Positions 16,509 to 24,895 of a stretch of 64,000 nt of DNA are shown piece after piece (the stretch's first letter is position 1; each line of letters opens with the position of its first letter). The translations under genes were made by a program, and so were the position numbers. This DNA is from Trebonia sp963777905 (GTDB lineage Bacteria > Actinomycetota > Actinomycetes > Streptosporangiales > Streptosporangiaceae): contig CAVZSM010000014.1 of assembly GCA_963777905.1 (NCBI GenBank), forward strand, positions 1-64,000. Reading direction: 5' to 3'. The notes under the pieces are model-generated. The model was given only the letters and a program-made list of their open reading frames with translations. It searched no databases and was not told where the DNA came from.

Positions 16509-17174
16509 ATGACCAAAGACGAGCTGCTCGGCGAACTGTACGACAAGACGCTCACCGGGAACGCCCCGGCGGTGCTCGACCTGACGAATCAGGGCCTCGG
16601 GCAGGGCCTTGGCCCGGAGACGCTGCTCTACGAGGCGCTCATCCCGGCCCTCGAGGAGGTCGGCGCCCGGTTCGAGCGCGGCGACTTCTTCGTCCCTGAG
16701 ATGCTGATCGCGGGCAAGGCGATGGCCGGGGCGCTGGAGATCCTGCGCCCGCTGCTGGCCGAGACGGGCGCGGAGACGATCGGCACGGTGGTGATGGGCA
16801 CCGTGAAGGGCGACGTGCACGACATCGGCAAGAACCTCGTGAACATCATGTTCGAGGGCGCGGGGTTCCAGGTCATCGACCTCGGCGTGCAGGTCGCGCC
16901 GGAGAAGTTCATCGAGGCGATTAAGACACACAAGCCGGATATCGTCGGCTTTTCCGCCTTCTTGACCACCACGATGCCGATGTTCAAGGCGAACATCAAC
17001 GCGCTGCAGAAGGCTGGCCTCAGAGACCAGGTCATCGTGATGGTCGGCGGTGCGCCGGTAACCCAGGAGTACGCCGACGTGGTCGGCGCCGACGGCTACG
17101 CGGCGGACGCCTCCGCAGCGGTGGTCAAGGCGAAGGAACTGATCCGCCGCCGCCGCGCGCTCGCGAACGCTTAG
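16509..17174 (+). CDS. Corrinoid (methyl-carrier) protein
   Basis: 221 residues, the standard size for MtgC/MtbC-type corrinoid proteins. An N-terminal four-helix cap (residues about 1-90) precedes a Rossmann-like B12 domain. The cobalt-ligand signature is GDVHDIGKN with the histidine at residue 104. GFSAFLTTTMPMF and VMVGGAPVTQEYADVVGADG follow. It accepts the methyl group from the MttB-family enzyme as methyl-Co(III) and donates it to THF through the methyltransferase encoded next. It follows iclR by four bases and precedes the methyltransferase by 16. Confidence 0.95.
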   Translation: MTKDELLGELYDKTLTGNAPAVLDLTNQGLGQGLGPETLLYEALIPALEEVGARFERGDFFVPEMLIAGKAMAGALEILRPLLAETGAETIGTVVMGTVKGDVHDIGKNLVNIMFEGAGFQVIDLGVQVAPEKFIEAIKTHKPDIVGFSAFLTTTMPMFKANINALQKAGLRDQVIVMVGGAPVTQEYADVVGADGYAADASAAVVKAKELIRRRRALANA

Positions 17175-17190
17175 CCACCGGGCCAGGCCG

Positions 17191-18057
17191 ATGCATACCA
17201 CGTTGTCCAGCGCGACGAAGACCCTCACGATCGGCCCTGACCAGCCGTTCGCGATCATCGGGGAACGGATCAACCCGACCGGCCGCAAAGTGTTCCAGCA
17301 GCAGCTGCGCAACGGCGACCTGTCCAGGATCGCGATCGACGTCGAGCAGCAGGTGGCCGGCGGCGCGATGCTGCTCGACGTGAACATGGGCGCCCCGCTG
17401 GCCGACGAGGCGGCGCTCATGGTCAAGGCGGTCACGCTCATCCAGCAGCTGACTGACCTGCCGCTGGTCATCGACTCCTCGATCCCCGAGGTGCTCGAGG
17501 CGGGCCTCCGCACCTACCAGGGCAAGGCGCTGGTCAACTCGGTGACCGCCGAAGACGAGCGGCTGCATACGATCCTGCCGCTCGTCAAGGAGCACGGCGC
17601 CGCCGTTATCGGGCTGCCGAACGACGAGGAGCAGATCCCAGACGAACCCGAGCGCCGGCTCGAACTGGCCAGGAAGCTCGTCGCCGTGGCGACGGACACG
17701 TACAAGATCCCGCTCGAGGACATCGTCATCGACCCGCTCGCGATGCCGGCCGGCGCCGACACCGGGCACACCGGGCGGACCCTGGAAACCCTCGCCCTGC
17801 TCAGGCAGGAATTGGGCGTGAACACCACGCTCGGCGCGTCGAACCTGAGTTTCGGCATGCCGCACCGGGAGGCGATCACCGCCGCGTTCCTGCCGCTCGC
17901 CGCCGCGAGCGGGCTGACCAGCGCGATCATGGACGCCCGCTCGCCGCAGGTGGTCCGCGCCGCCAGGGCAGCTGACCTGCTGCTCGGCCGCGACGACTGG
18001 GGGGCGGCCTGGATCGCGGCCTACCGCGCGGAACAAGCCGGGAAACCCCCGTCATGA
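17191..18057 (+). CDS. Methyl-corrinoid:tetrahydrofolate methyltransferase
   Basis: 288 residues forming a TIM barrel of the pterin-binding (MetH/AcsE/MtgA) family. The segments FAIIGERINPTGRKVFQ, GGAMLLDVNMGAP, PLVIDSSIPEVLEAGL and ALVNSVTAED match the pterin pocket. It is about the length of MtgA and lacks the other MetH domains. It would move the methyl group from the corrinoid protein to THF, giving 5-methyl-THF. The stop overlaps the next start by four bases. Together with the corrinoid protein and the MttB-family enzyme it makes a complete three-component demethylase. Confidence 0.92.
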   Translation: MHTTLSSATKTLTIGPDQPFAIIGERINPTGRKVFQQQLRNGDLSRIAIDVEQQVAGGAMLLDVNMGAPLADEAALMVKAVTLIQQLTDLPLVIDSSIPEVLEAGLRTYQGKALVNSVTAEDERLHTILPLVKEHGAAVIGLPNDEEQIPDEPERRLELARKLVAVATDTYKIPLEDIVIDPLAMPAGADTGHTGRTLETLALLRQELGVNTTLGASNLSFGMPHREAITAAFLPLAAASGLTSAIMDARSPQVVRAARAADLLLGRDDWGAAWIAAYRAEQAGKPPS

Positions 18058-19856
18058 CCCAGCGGGTCGACCTGCGCTTCAACGGCCAGCCGGTGCGGGT
18101 GCCGCGCGGGGTCACCCTGTTCGACGCGGCGAGCTGGAACGGCATCGCGATCGACTCCACCTGCGGCGGGCACGGCACGTGCAAGAAATGCCGCATCAGG
18201 TTCCGCGAGAGCCCGCCGGCCCCGACTAGCCTCGACGTCCGCGCCTACACCGCGCAGGAGATCAAGGACGGGTGGCGGCTCGCCTGCCGGACGCCGGCCA
18301 CCGGCGACGCCGACGTGGAGGTCCCGCCGCTGACCACCCGGCCGAAGGCGGCGATGGTCGGCGTCGGTCGTCAGGTGATCCTCCGCCCGGCGGTCTCCAA
18401 GCGCTACCTCGAGCTCGCCGAGCCGAGCCTGGCCGACCAGGTCACCGACCTGGAGCGGGTGCTCGCCGCACTGACCGACTTGGAGCCCGCGGCCGACCTG
18501 GCGGTGCTGGCGACCCTCGGCCCGGTGCTGCGGCAGGCCGACTTCAAGGTGACCGCCGTCGTCGTCGACGACAGGCTGATCGCGGTCGAGCCCGGCGACA
18601 CGACGCAGCGCGGCTTCGGCCTGGCCTTCGACCTCGGCACCACCACGGTGGTCGCCACACTGCTCGACCTGACCACCGGCACCCCGGTGGCGGTGCGGTC
18701 GATGCTCAACAAGCAGCAGCCGTTCGGCGCCGACGTGATCACCAGGATCAGCGCGACGATGCTCGACCCGGCGGCGCGGGACAAGCTGCAGCAGCTCGCC
18801 AGGGAGACCCTCGCGGAGCTGGCGGCCGGCGTGTGCGAGGAGGGCGGGGTTCAGCCGGGCGAGGTCTACGAGGTCGCGCTCGCGGGCAACGCCACGATGG
18901 TCCACCTGGTCCTCGGCATGGACCCCGAGCCTCTCGGCGTCGCGCCGTTCATCATGGCCGCCCGGTTGCTGCCTGAGATCAGGGCGCGGGACCTCGGCGT
19001 TCCTGCGCACCCGGGAGCGCGCGCGGTGGTGTTCCCCGCGTTCGGCGCCTACGTCGGCGGTGACATCACCGCCGGGCTGCTGGCCAGCGGGATGGACCGC
19101 GACCCGCGGATCCGGCTGTTCATCGACATCGGCACGAACTGCGAGATCGTGCTCGGCGGCCGGGACTGGCTGCTGGCGACGGCCGCCCCGGCCGGGCCCG
19201 CGTTCGAGGGCGCGGCGATCCGCTGCGGGATGCGCGCCGCCGACGGCGCGATCGAAGCGGTGACGATCACCCCGGACGGGGACCTGAACCTCACGGTAAT
19301 CGGCGACACGGAGCCGCGCGGCCTGTGCGGCTCTGGCCTTGTCGACGCGGTGACCGCCCTCGTGGAGGCAGGACTGCTCGAAGGCTCGGGCCGGTTCGTC
19401 CCGGCCGAGGATGCCAGCCGGATCGCGCCCGGCCTCGCCAGCCGCCTCACCACCATCGGCGCGGAACGCGTCTTCATGCTGCACGGCGACATCTACCTGT
19501 CGCAGCGCGACATCCGCGAGCTCCAGTTCGCCAAGGCGGCGATCGCGACCGGCTGGCGGATCCTGCTCGAGGAGGCCGGCCTCACCGAGGAGGACGTCAA
19601 GCAGGTGCTGCTGGCGGGGTCGTTCGGCTCTTACCTGTCGCCGAAGTCCGCGATCCGCATCGGCCTCGTCCCCGCCGTCCCGGTCCGCCGCGTGGTCGCC
19701 GCAGGGAACGTCGCCGGCGAAGGCGCCAAGATGGCCCTGCTCTCCGTCCGCGAACGCGCCGCCGCCCTGGCCCTCCTCGAGGAGGTGAGGTATGTCGAGC
19801 TCTCCGACCGCGCCGACTTCAACGACCGGTTCATCGACCAGCTCGGGTTCAGTTGA
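18054..19856 (+). CDS. Reductive activator of corrinoid proteins (ferredoxin plus ASKHA ATPase)
   Basis: 600 residues. The N-terminal plant-type [2Fe-2S] domain has CGGHGTCKKC with a further cysteine in RLACRT. A linker domain follows, then the large ASKHA domain (from about residue 185) with the ATP-binding pattern AFDLGTTTVVATLLDL and FIDIGTNCEIVLGG, ending in LLAGSFGSYLSP. Proteins of this kind (RACE/DUF4445) use ATP to return inactive Co(II) corrinoid to Co(I). The need for one fits an aerobic host, where Co(I) oxidises readily. It lacks the two [4Fe-4S] sites of archaeal RamA. It overlaps the upstream methyltransferase by four bases and the downstream DUF1638 gene by 65. Confidence 0.93.
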   Translation: MTQRVDLRFNGQPVRVPRGVTLFDAASWNGIAIDSTCGGHGTCKKCRIRFRESPPAPTSLDVRAYTAQEIKDGWRLACRTPATGDADVEVPPLTTRPKAAMVGVGRQVILRPAVSKRYLELAEPSLADQVTDLERVLAALTDLEPAADLAVLATLGPVLRQADFKVTAVVVDDRLIAVEPGDTTQRGFGLAFDLGTTTVVATLLDLTTGTPVAVRSMLNKQQPFGADVITRISATMLDPAARDKLQQLARETLAELAAGVCEEGGVQPGEVYEVALAGNATMVHLVLGMDPEPLGVAPFIMAARLLPEIRARDLGVPAHPGARAVVFPAFGAYVGGDITAGLLASGMDRDPRIRLFIDIGTNCEIVLGGRDWLLATAAPAGPAFEGAAIRCGMRAADGAIEAVTITPDGDLNLTVIGDTEPRGLCGSGLVDAVTALVEAGLLEGSGRFVPAEDASRIAPGLASRLTTIGAERVFMLHGDIYLSQRDIRELQFAKAAIATGWRILLEEAGLTEEDVKQVLLAGSFGSYLSPKSAIRIGLVPAVPVRRVVAAGNVAGEGAKMALLSVRERAAALALLEEVRYVELSDRADFNDRFIDQLGFS

Positions 19857-20517
19857 GGTCATCGCCTGCGGCGCCCTGGCCGCGCACATCAGGGAAATAG
19901 CCGCCCGCCGCGGCTGGCCGCTGGTGGTCCGTCCGCTGCCCGCCCGCCTCCACAACCGCCCGGAAAAAATCACCCAGTATGCAGAACGGGCCCGTTCCTC
20001 CGCCCCCACGGTCCTGGCCTACGCCGACTGCGGCACGTACGGCAAGCTAGACGAATTCTGCACGGCCAACGACATCCCCCGCCTCCCCGGCCTGCACTGC
20101 TACGACGTCTTCGCCGGCGCCGAGGTCATAGCGAACCTCTTCGACGAAGAGCCAGGCACCTACCTGCTAACGGACTACCTAGTCCGCACCTTCGACAACA
20201 CGGTCATGGCAAGCCTGGGGCTGGACAAGCACCCAGACCTCTGGCCCGACTACTTCGCCCACTACAAGCGAGTCGTCTGGCTAGCCCAGTCCCCAACCCC
20301 GGCCCTCGAAGCGGAAGCCCAGCGCATAGCCAGCCTCTTCGCCCTCCCCCTAACCACCATCCCCACAGGCGTTGGGGGCCTGGAATCCGCCCTGGCCGAC
20401 CTCCTCGAAGGTATTGGCGGTGTGGCCCACACCGCCAATAGATCCGCACCTGTGGCCCACACCGCCAATCCCGGCCCCAGGCTGGCCGTGGCTGAAGAGA
20501 AGGCGGACCAGCAATGA
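19792..20517 (+). CDS. DUF1638 protein associated with MttB clusters
   Basis: 241 residues. The DUF1638 domain runs from about residue 22 (VEVIACGALAAHIREIAARR) to 205, with conserved YADCGTYGKLDEFC and LPGLHCYDVFAG cysteine/histidine segments. The family has no firm function but is often encoded beside MttB-type methyltransferases. The metal-ligand-like residues would suit corrinoid maturation or an amine-modifying step; that is inference. GAGGTGAGG sits just before ATG 19792, which overlaps the reactivase gene by 65 bases. The last 35 residues lie outside the domain and are encoded by a palindromic repeat giving VAHTAN twice. From about 19960 onward it uses CTA and ATA codons that are rare in its neighbours. 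Confidence 0.85.
   Translation: MSSSPTAPTSTTGSSTSSGSVEVIACGALAAHIREIAARRGWPLVVRPLPARLHNRPEKITQYAERARSSAPTVLAYADCGTYGKLDEFCTANDIPRLPGLHCYDVFAGAEVIANLFDEEPGTYLLTDYLVRTFDNTVMASLGLDKHPDLWPDYFAHYKRVVWLAQSPTPALEAEAQRIASLFALPLTTIPTGVGGLESALADLLEGIGGVAHTANRSAPVAHTANPGPRLAVAEEKADQQ
20413..20469. repeat. Palindrome with tandem half copy inside the DUF1638 gene
   Basis: ATTGGCGGTGTG-GCC-CACACCGCCAAT is a perfect 12-bp inverted repeat (20413-20439). The 19-base unit at 20421-20439 occurs again at 20451-20469, exactly 30 bases (ten codons) later. Both copies are read in frame as VAHTAN. It looks like a small palindromic element that landed in the 3' end of the gene without breaking it. Confidence 0.8.
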
Positions 20518-20563
20518 GGCGCTTGGCACGCACGAGGGGAGAGCGGGGGCGCAGTGGAGGTAC

Positions 20564-20606
20564 GACGCGTTGTTCGGGGCCGCCCCAAGCCCCGACTGAA
20601 CGCGTC
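20564..20606 (+). promoter_or_regulatory. Strong hairpin in the leader of the dehydrogenase gene
   Basis: GACGCGTT...AACGCGTC (20564-20571 with 20599-20606) encloses a second GC-rich stem formed by TCGGGGC and GCCCCGA. The structure lies in the 136-base gap before the FAD-dependent dehydrogenase, with no T-run after it. It could be an attenuator, an RNA-processing or mRNA-stability element, or a weak terminator separating the two halves of the operon. Confidence 0.45.
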
Positions 20607-20653
20607 GGACCCATCCACAAGCCCCCCGCGCCACACGTTGGAGAGAAGACGAC

Positions 20654-23155
20654 ATGAGTGAGGTCCCAACCCGCGCCAGCGCCGTTGTGATCGGCGCCGG
20701 AATCGTAGGCAACAGCCTCGTCCACCACCTTGCCCTGCTCGGCTGGCGTGACGTCGTCCTCGTCGACAAGGGCCCGATGCCTAATCCCGGCGGGTCTACC
20801 GGGCATGCGTCGAACTTCATCTTTCCTATCGAGTACTCCAAGATGATGTTCGAGCTGACCAGGGACTCCACTGAGCAGTACAAGGCCCTGGGCGTGTTCA
20901 CAGAAAGCGGCGGCATCGAGGTAGCCCGCACGCCAGAGCGGATGATCGAGCTGCGCCGCCGCACCACGCAGGCCAAGTCGTGGGGCATCCCGGCGGAGAT
21001 CCTCACCCCGGAAGGCGTCCGCAAGCTCGTGCCCTACCTGGACGAGTCGGTGATCCTCGGCGGCGGCTACTTCCCGACTGTGGGCGTCGTGGACTCGCTG
21101 CGCGCCGGCACGCTGATGCGCGACCAGGCTCGCACCTCCGGCGCGCTCACCGTCCTGCCGGGCGCCGAAGTCCTCGGCATCAGCGTGAGCGGCGACCGGG
21201 TGCGCGGGGTCGTGACGACCGCTGGCGAGATCGAGACCGGTAACGTCGTCATCTGCTGCGGGGTGTGGTCGCCGCGGATCGCGCGGATGGCGGGCGCGCG
21301 GCTCGCGCTCACCCCGACCGTGCACCAGATGATCAGCGTCGGGCCGATCGCGCTGTTCGCCGGCACCACCGGCGAGATCAGCTACCCGATCGTGCGCGAC
21401 GTCGACACCGGCATGTACGAGCGGCAGCACGGCGGCGACATGGAGGTCGGCTCCTACATGCACCGGCCGATCATCGTCGACCCCGACGCCATCCCGTCCA
21501 ACGAGGAGGCGGCGCTGTCGCCGACCGAGCTGCCGTTCACCGCCGACGATTTCGACCCGCAGCTCGCCCAGGCCCTTGAGCTGATGCCCGAGCTCCTCGG
21601 CGACGAGAAGGCCGGCATCAGGTACGCGATCAACGGGCTGATCTCCATGACCCCGGACGGCCATCCGCTGCTCGGCGAGACTCCCGAGGTGAAGGGGCTG
21701 TGGTCGGCGGCAGCGAGCTGGATCAAGGAAGGTCCTGGCTGCGGGCGCGCCATCGCCGAGCTGATGTCGGGGAAAGTTCCCACGATCGACGTCCACGAGG
21801 CCGACGTCGCGCGGTTCTACCCGTCGTCACGGGCGACGGGCTTCGTCCGGGCCCGGGCCGCTGAGTCGTTCAACAAGATGTACGGCATCGTGCACCCGGC
21901 GGAGCAGTTCGAGTCGGCCCGCCCGCTGCGCACCGGGCCGCTGTACGAGCGGACCAGGGAGCTCGGCGCGGTGTGCTACGAAACCGCCCGCTGGGAGCGG
22001 CCGCACTGGTACGCGTCGAACGAACCGCTGCTCGAAACGTACGCGGGCCGCCTCATGGAGCGTCCCGCCGAGTGGGAGTCACGGTGGTGGTCGCCGATCA
22101 TCAACGCCGAGCACTTGGCGATGCGCGACGCGTGCGGCCTCGTCGACCTGTCCGCGTTCACCGTGCTCGACGTGACAGGGCCGGGCGCGCTGGCCGGGCT
22201 GCAGCACCTGGCCGTCGCCCAACTCGACGTCCCGGCCGGCCGGGTGGTCTACACGTCGCTGCTCAACGACGAGGGCGGTTTCGTCGCCGACCTCACGATC
22301 ATGCGCCTGGGCGCGACCTCGTTCCGGGTCGTCACCGGCGCGTCGACCGGTGGCAGCGACGCCAAGTGGATCGCCGACCACCTGCCTGACGACGCCCAGC
22401 TCACGGACGTCTCCTCCGGGTGGGCCACGCTCGGGCTGTGGGGGCCGCGCGCCTGGGACGTGCTCACCTCGGTGAAGCGTGATGGGGACCAGAGTCCGCC
22501 GCGTACGTTCGGGATCAGTGAATTCACCGAAATCGGGGGAGCGGTCGTGCTCGCCTCGAGAATCTCCTACGTGGGTGAGTTCGGCTGGGAGCTGCACGTG
22601 CCCGCCGAGCAGGCCGGGCAGTTGTGGGACCTGCTGCGGGAAGCCGGGCGGCCGCACGGGCTGGTGCCAGTGGGGATCGGCGTGTACGCGACGACAGCGC
22701 GGCTCGAGAAGGGGTACCGGGCGTACGGCGCGGAGCTGACGCCCGAGTACAACCTTGTCGAAGCCGGGATGACGCGGCCACGGGTCAAGCCGCAGTCGTT
22801 CATCGGCAAGGACGCGTACCTGGCGCAACGGGAGGTGGCGCCGGACGCGGTGCTGTGCACGCTGACCGTGGACTCTGCCGTGTCCGCTGACGGGACCCCG
22901 AGGTACGCGCTCGGCGGCGAGCCGATCCTCGCGCTCGACGGGTCGCGGCTGGTAGACGCGCTGGGGCGGCCGTCCTATGTAACGTCCGCCGGGTCAGGGC
23001 CTTCGGTGGGCAAGCACCTGCTGATGGCCTATCTGCCGCCCGCGGTGGCCGGCGCGGGGACCTCGCTGCTCGTGGAGTACATGGGCGAGCCGTACCCGGT
23101 GACCGTAGCCGGGTCGGGGGCCGTGTTCGACCCGTCCGGCTCCCGGATGCGGTGA
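20654..23155 (+). CDS. Dimethylglycine/sarcosine dehydrogenase-like FAD-GcvT fusion
   Basis: 833 residues. The N-terminal half is a DAO-type FAD oxidoreductase (VVIGAGIVGNSLVHHLALLG, then a GSTGHASN segment like the one carrying covalent flavin in dimethylglycine dehydrogenase). The C-terminal half, from about residue 430, is an aminomethyltransferase (GcvT) fold that binds THF. Such fusions oxidise N-methyl groups of dimethylglycine or sarcosine, form 5,10-methylene-THF and pass electrons to ETF. The etfB gene begins six bases downstream. In this setting it would act on the tertiary amine left by the MttB-type reaction. GGAGAG precedes the ATG. Dimethylglycine versus sarcosine cannot be decided. 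Confidence 0.9.
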   Translation: MSEVPTRASAVVIGAGIVGNSLVHHLALLGWRDVVLVDKGPMPNPGGSTGHASNFIFPIEYSKMMFELTRDSTEQYKALGVFTESGGIEVARTPERMIELRRRTTQAKSWGIPAEILTPEGVRKLVPYLDESVILGGGYFPTVGVVDSLRAGTLMRDQARTSGALTVLPGAEVLGISVSGDRVRGVVTTAGEIETGNVVICCGVWSPRIARMAGARLALTPTVHQMISVGPIALFAGTTGEISYPIVRDVDTGMYERQHGGDMEVGSYMHRPIIVDPDAIPSNEEAALSPTELPFTADDFDPQLAQALELMPELLGDEKAGIRYAINGLISMTPDGHPLLGETPEVKGLWSAAASWIKEGPGCGRAIAELMSGKVPTIDVHEADVARFYPSSRATGFVRARAAESFNKMYGIVHPAEQFESARPLRTGPLYERTRELGAVCYETARWERPHWYASNEPLLETYAGRLMERPAEWESRWWSPIINAEHLAMRDACGLVDLSAFTVLDVTGPGALAGLQHLAVAQLDVPAGRVVYTSLLNDEGGFVADLTIMRLGATSFRVVTGASTGGSDAKWIADHLPDDAQLTDVSSGWATLGLWGPRAWDVLTSVKRDGDQSPPRTFGISEFTEIGGAVVLASRISYVGEFGWELHVPAEQAGQLWDLLREAGRPHGLVPVGIGVYATTARLEKGYRAYGAELTPEYNLVEAGMTRPRVKPQSFIGKDAYLAQREVAPDAVLCTLTVDSAVSADGTPRYALGGEPILALDGSRLVDALGRPSYVTSAGSGPSVGKHLLMAYLPPAVAGAGTSLLVEYMGEPYPVTVAGSGAVFDPSGSRMR

Positions 23156-23161
23156 GCTGCC

Positions 23162-23926
23162 ATGGACGTGCTGGTCTGTGTCAAGCGGGTGCCGACAGTA
23201 GGCGGCGCCATTACGGTGTCCGCCGACGGGCTGTCCGTGGATACCCGGATGTCCGGTTTCACGATCAGCCCGCATGAGGAGTGCGCCGTCGAGGAGGCCG
23301 TGCGGCTCGTGGAGCGGTTCGGCGGGTCGGTGACGGTGGTGACGCTGGGGCCCGCCGAGGCGGAGGAACAGCTCCGGTCGTGCCTGGCCCTGGGGGCGTC
23401 GGCCGCGGTCTTGCTCGAGACGCCGGCCGGGGCGGAGTTCGGGCCGGCCGCGACGGCCGAGGCCCTGCATTCCGTGGCGGCCGACGGCGGGTACGACCTG
23501 GTGCTGCTCGGCAACGAGGCGGCCGACACCGGGGACTACCAGGTCGGCATCCGGCTGGCGCACCTGCTCGGCCGGCCGGTGGCGACCGGGATCAAAGCGC
23601 TGACCGTGGACGATGAGGGGACCTCGGCGGCGGCGCGGCGGGAGTACCGGGGCGTCGCGGAGACCTACACACTGCCGCTGCCGTGCGTGCTGACGGTCCG
23701 CGAGGGGATCAACCTGCCGCGTTATCCGTCGCTGCCCGGCCGGCTGCGGGCGAAGCGGGCGGTTATCTCGCGCGTGCCGGTGTCGTCCGTTGCTGGCGCG
23801 GCCCTGCGGACGACGGCGCTGCGGGTCCCCGCGGCCGCGCGTCGCGAGGCTACCGTGCTGGGGCACGGCGTCGACGCGGTGCCCGCCCTGGTGTCGGTGC
23901 TCGCGGAGCTAGGGGTGCTGTCATGA
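23162..23926 (+). CDS. etfB: Electron transfer flavoprotein beta subunit
   Basis: 254 residues, the usual length. It begins with the beta-subunit signature MDVLVCVKRVPTVGG. It also carries VTLGPAEAEEQLRSCLALGA, LVLLGNEAADTGDYQVGIRL and the late LTVREGINLPRYPSLPGRLR, the conserved ETF-beta segment. With EtfA it accepts electrons from the adjacent dehydrogenase and hands them to ETF:quinone oxidoreductase, which is not in the window. It starts six bases after the dehydrogenase stop and overlaps etfA by four bases, so this copy is probably dedicated to the demethylation pathway. Confidence 0.94.
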   Translation: MDVLVCVKRVPTVGGAITVSADGLSVDTRMSGFTISPHEECAVEEAVRLVERFGGSVTVVTLGPAEAEEQLRSCLALGASAAVLLETPAGAEFGPAATAEALHSVAADGGYDLVLLGNEAADTGDYQVGIRLAHLLGRPVATGIKALTVDDEGTSAAARREYRGVAETYTLPLPCVLTVREGINLPRYPSLPGRLRAKRAVISRVPVSSVAGAALRTTALRVPAAARREATVLGHGVDAVPALVSVLAELGVLS

Positions 23927-24888
23927 CGGTGTTCTGCCTGGTGGAAGTCGACGGCGGCGGCGTGGTGGACGCCTCGCTCAGGGCGCTGACCCTCGCGCGC
24001 GGCGTGGCGGCTCAGGCGGGCGACGGGCTGGCGGCCGTGGTGTTCGGCGAACCGCCGGCGGACGATCTCGCCGCTTACGGGGTCGATGACGTCTATGCGG
24101 TGTCAGGGATCGACGGCTACGCGCCGCAGGCCTGGGGGCGTGCGCTGGCTGCGCTGGCGGACGGCGCGTCCGCGGTGGTTGCCGCCGGGACAGACCGCGG
24201 CAACGAGGTGCTGGCGCACGTGGGTGCCATCACCGGCCTGCCGATGGCGGCCAACTGCGTCGCCGTCTCGGCGGGCAGCGGCGGCTCGTTCGAGATCGTG
24301 CGACAGCGCTGGGCCGGGCTGCTGCTCGAGGAGGCGGTGCTCGACGCGCCGATGGCACTGCTGACCGCGGCGACCGACGCGGGCACCGCGGCGCCCGCCG
24401 ACGCGCCGGGTTCTGCCGTCGCGCACCAGGTCGCGGCGTCACCCACCGACGGCGACCTCGTGGTGCGCGCCGCCGAGGCGCTTGCAGGCGCGGGCGGCGC
24501 CTCACTGGCTAGCGCGCGCGTAGTCGTCGGCGGCGGTCGCGGGGTCGGCAGCGCCGACGGGTTCGGGCCGCTGGACGAGCTCGCGTCGCTCCTCGGCGGC
24601 GTGGTCGGGGTCTCGCGGGTGGTGACGTCCGAAGGCTGGCGGCCGCACACCCAGCAGGTCGGCCAGACCGGCACAAAGATCACTCCCGATCTCTACCTGG
24701 CCTGCGGGATCAGCGGCGCGATCCAGCACATCGCGGGCTGCGCGGGCGCGAAGCACATCATCGCGATCAACACCGATCCGGCCGCTCCGATGATGGCCCG
24801 CGCCGACTACGCCGTCGTCGGCGACCTGCACGCGGTGATCCCCGCTTTGGTGGAAGCCCTTCGGGATCGGCCGTCCAGGGCGGGATAA
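23923..24888 (+). CDS. etfA: Electron transfer flavoprotein alpha subunit
   Basis: About 321 residues starting at the ATG that overlaps the etfB stop (ATGA). The C-terminal FAD domain is clear: VVVGGGRGVGSADGFGPLDE, QVGQTGTKITPDLYLACGIS, GAIQHIAGCAGAKHIIAINT and a final DYAVVGDLHAVIPAL. It forms the FAD-bearing heterodimer with EtfB. An open frame extends upstream through etfB in another phase and is not coding. It is the last clear member of the demethylation operon. Confidence 0.94.
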   Translation: MTVFCLVEVDGGGVVDASLRALTLARGVAAQAGDGLAAVVFGEPPADDLAAYGVDDVYAVSGIDGYAPQAWGRALAALADGASAVVAAGTDRGNEVLAHVGAITGLPMAANCVAVSAGSGGSFEIVRQRWAGLLLEEAVLDAPMALLTAATDAGTAAPADAPGSAVAHQVAASPTDGDLVVRAAEALAGAGGASLASARVVVGGGRGVGSADGFGPLDELASLLGGVVGVSRVVTSEGWRPHTQQVGQTGTKITPDLYLACGISGAIQHIAGCAGAKHIIAINTDPAAPMMARADYAVVGDLHAVIPALVEALRDRPSRAG

Positions 24889-24895
24889 TCGCGGG

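Noticed and set aside
18021..20009. A 662-codon open frame on the minus strand opposite the reactivase gene
   Set aside because: It is antisense to a gene with full ferredoxin and ASKHA motifs, has Arg/Asp/His-rich repetitive composition and no recognisable domain; long antisense frames are expected at this GC content.
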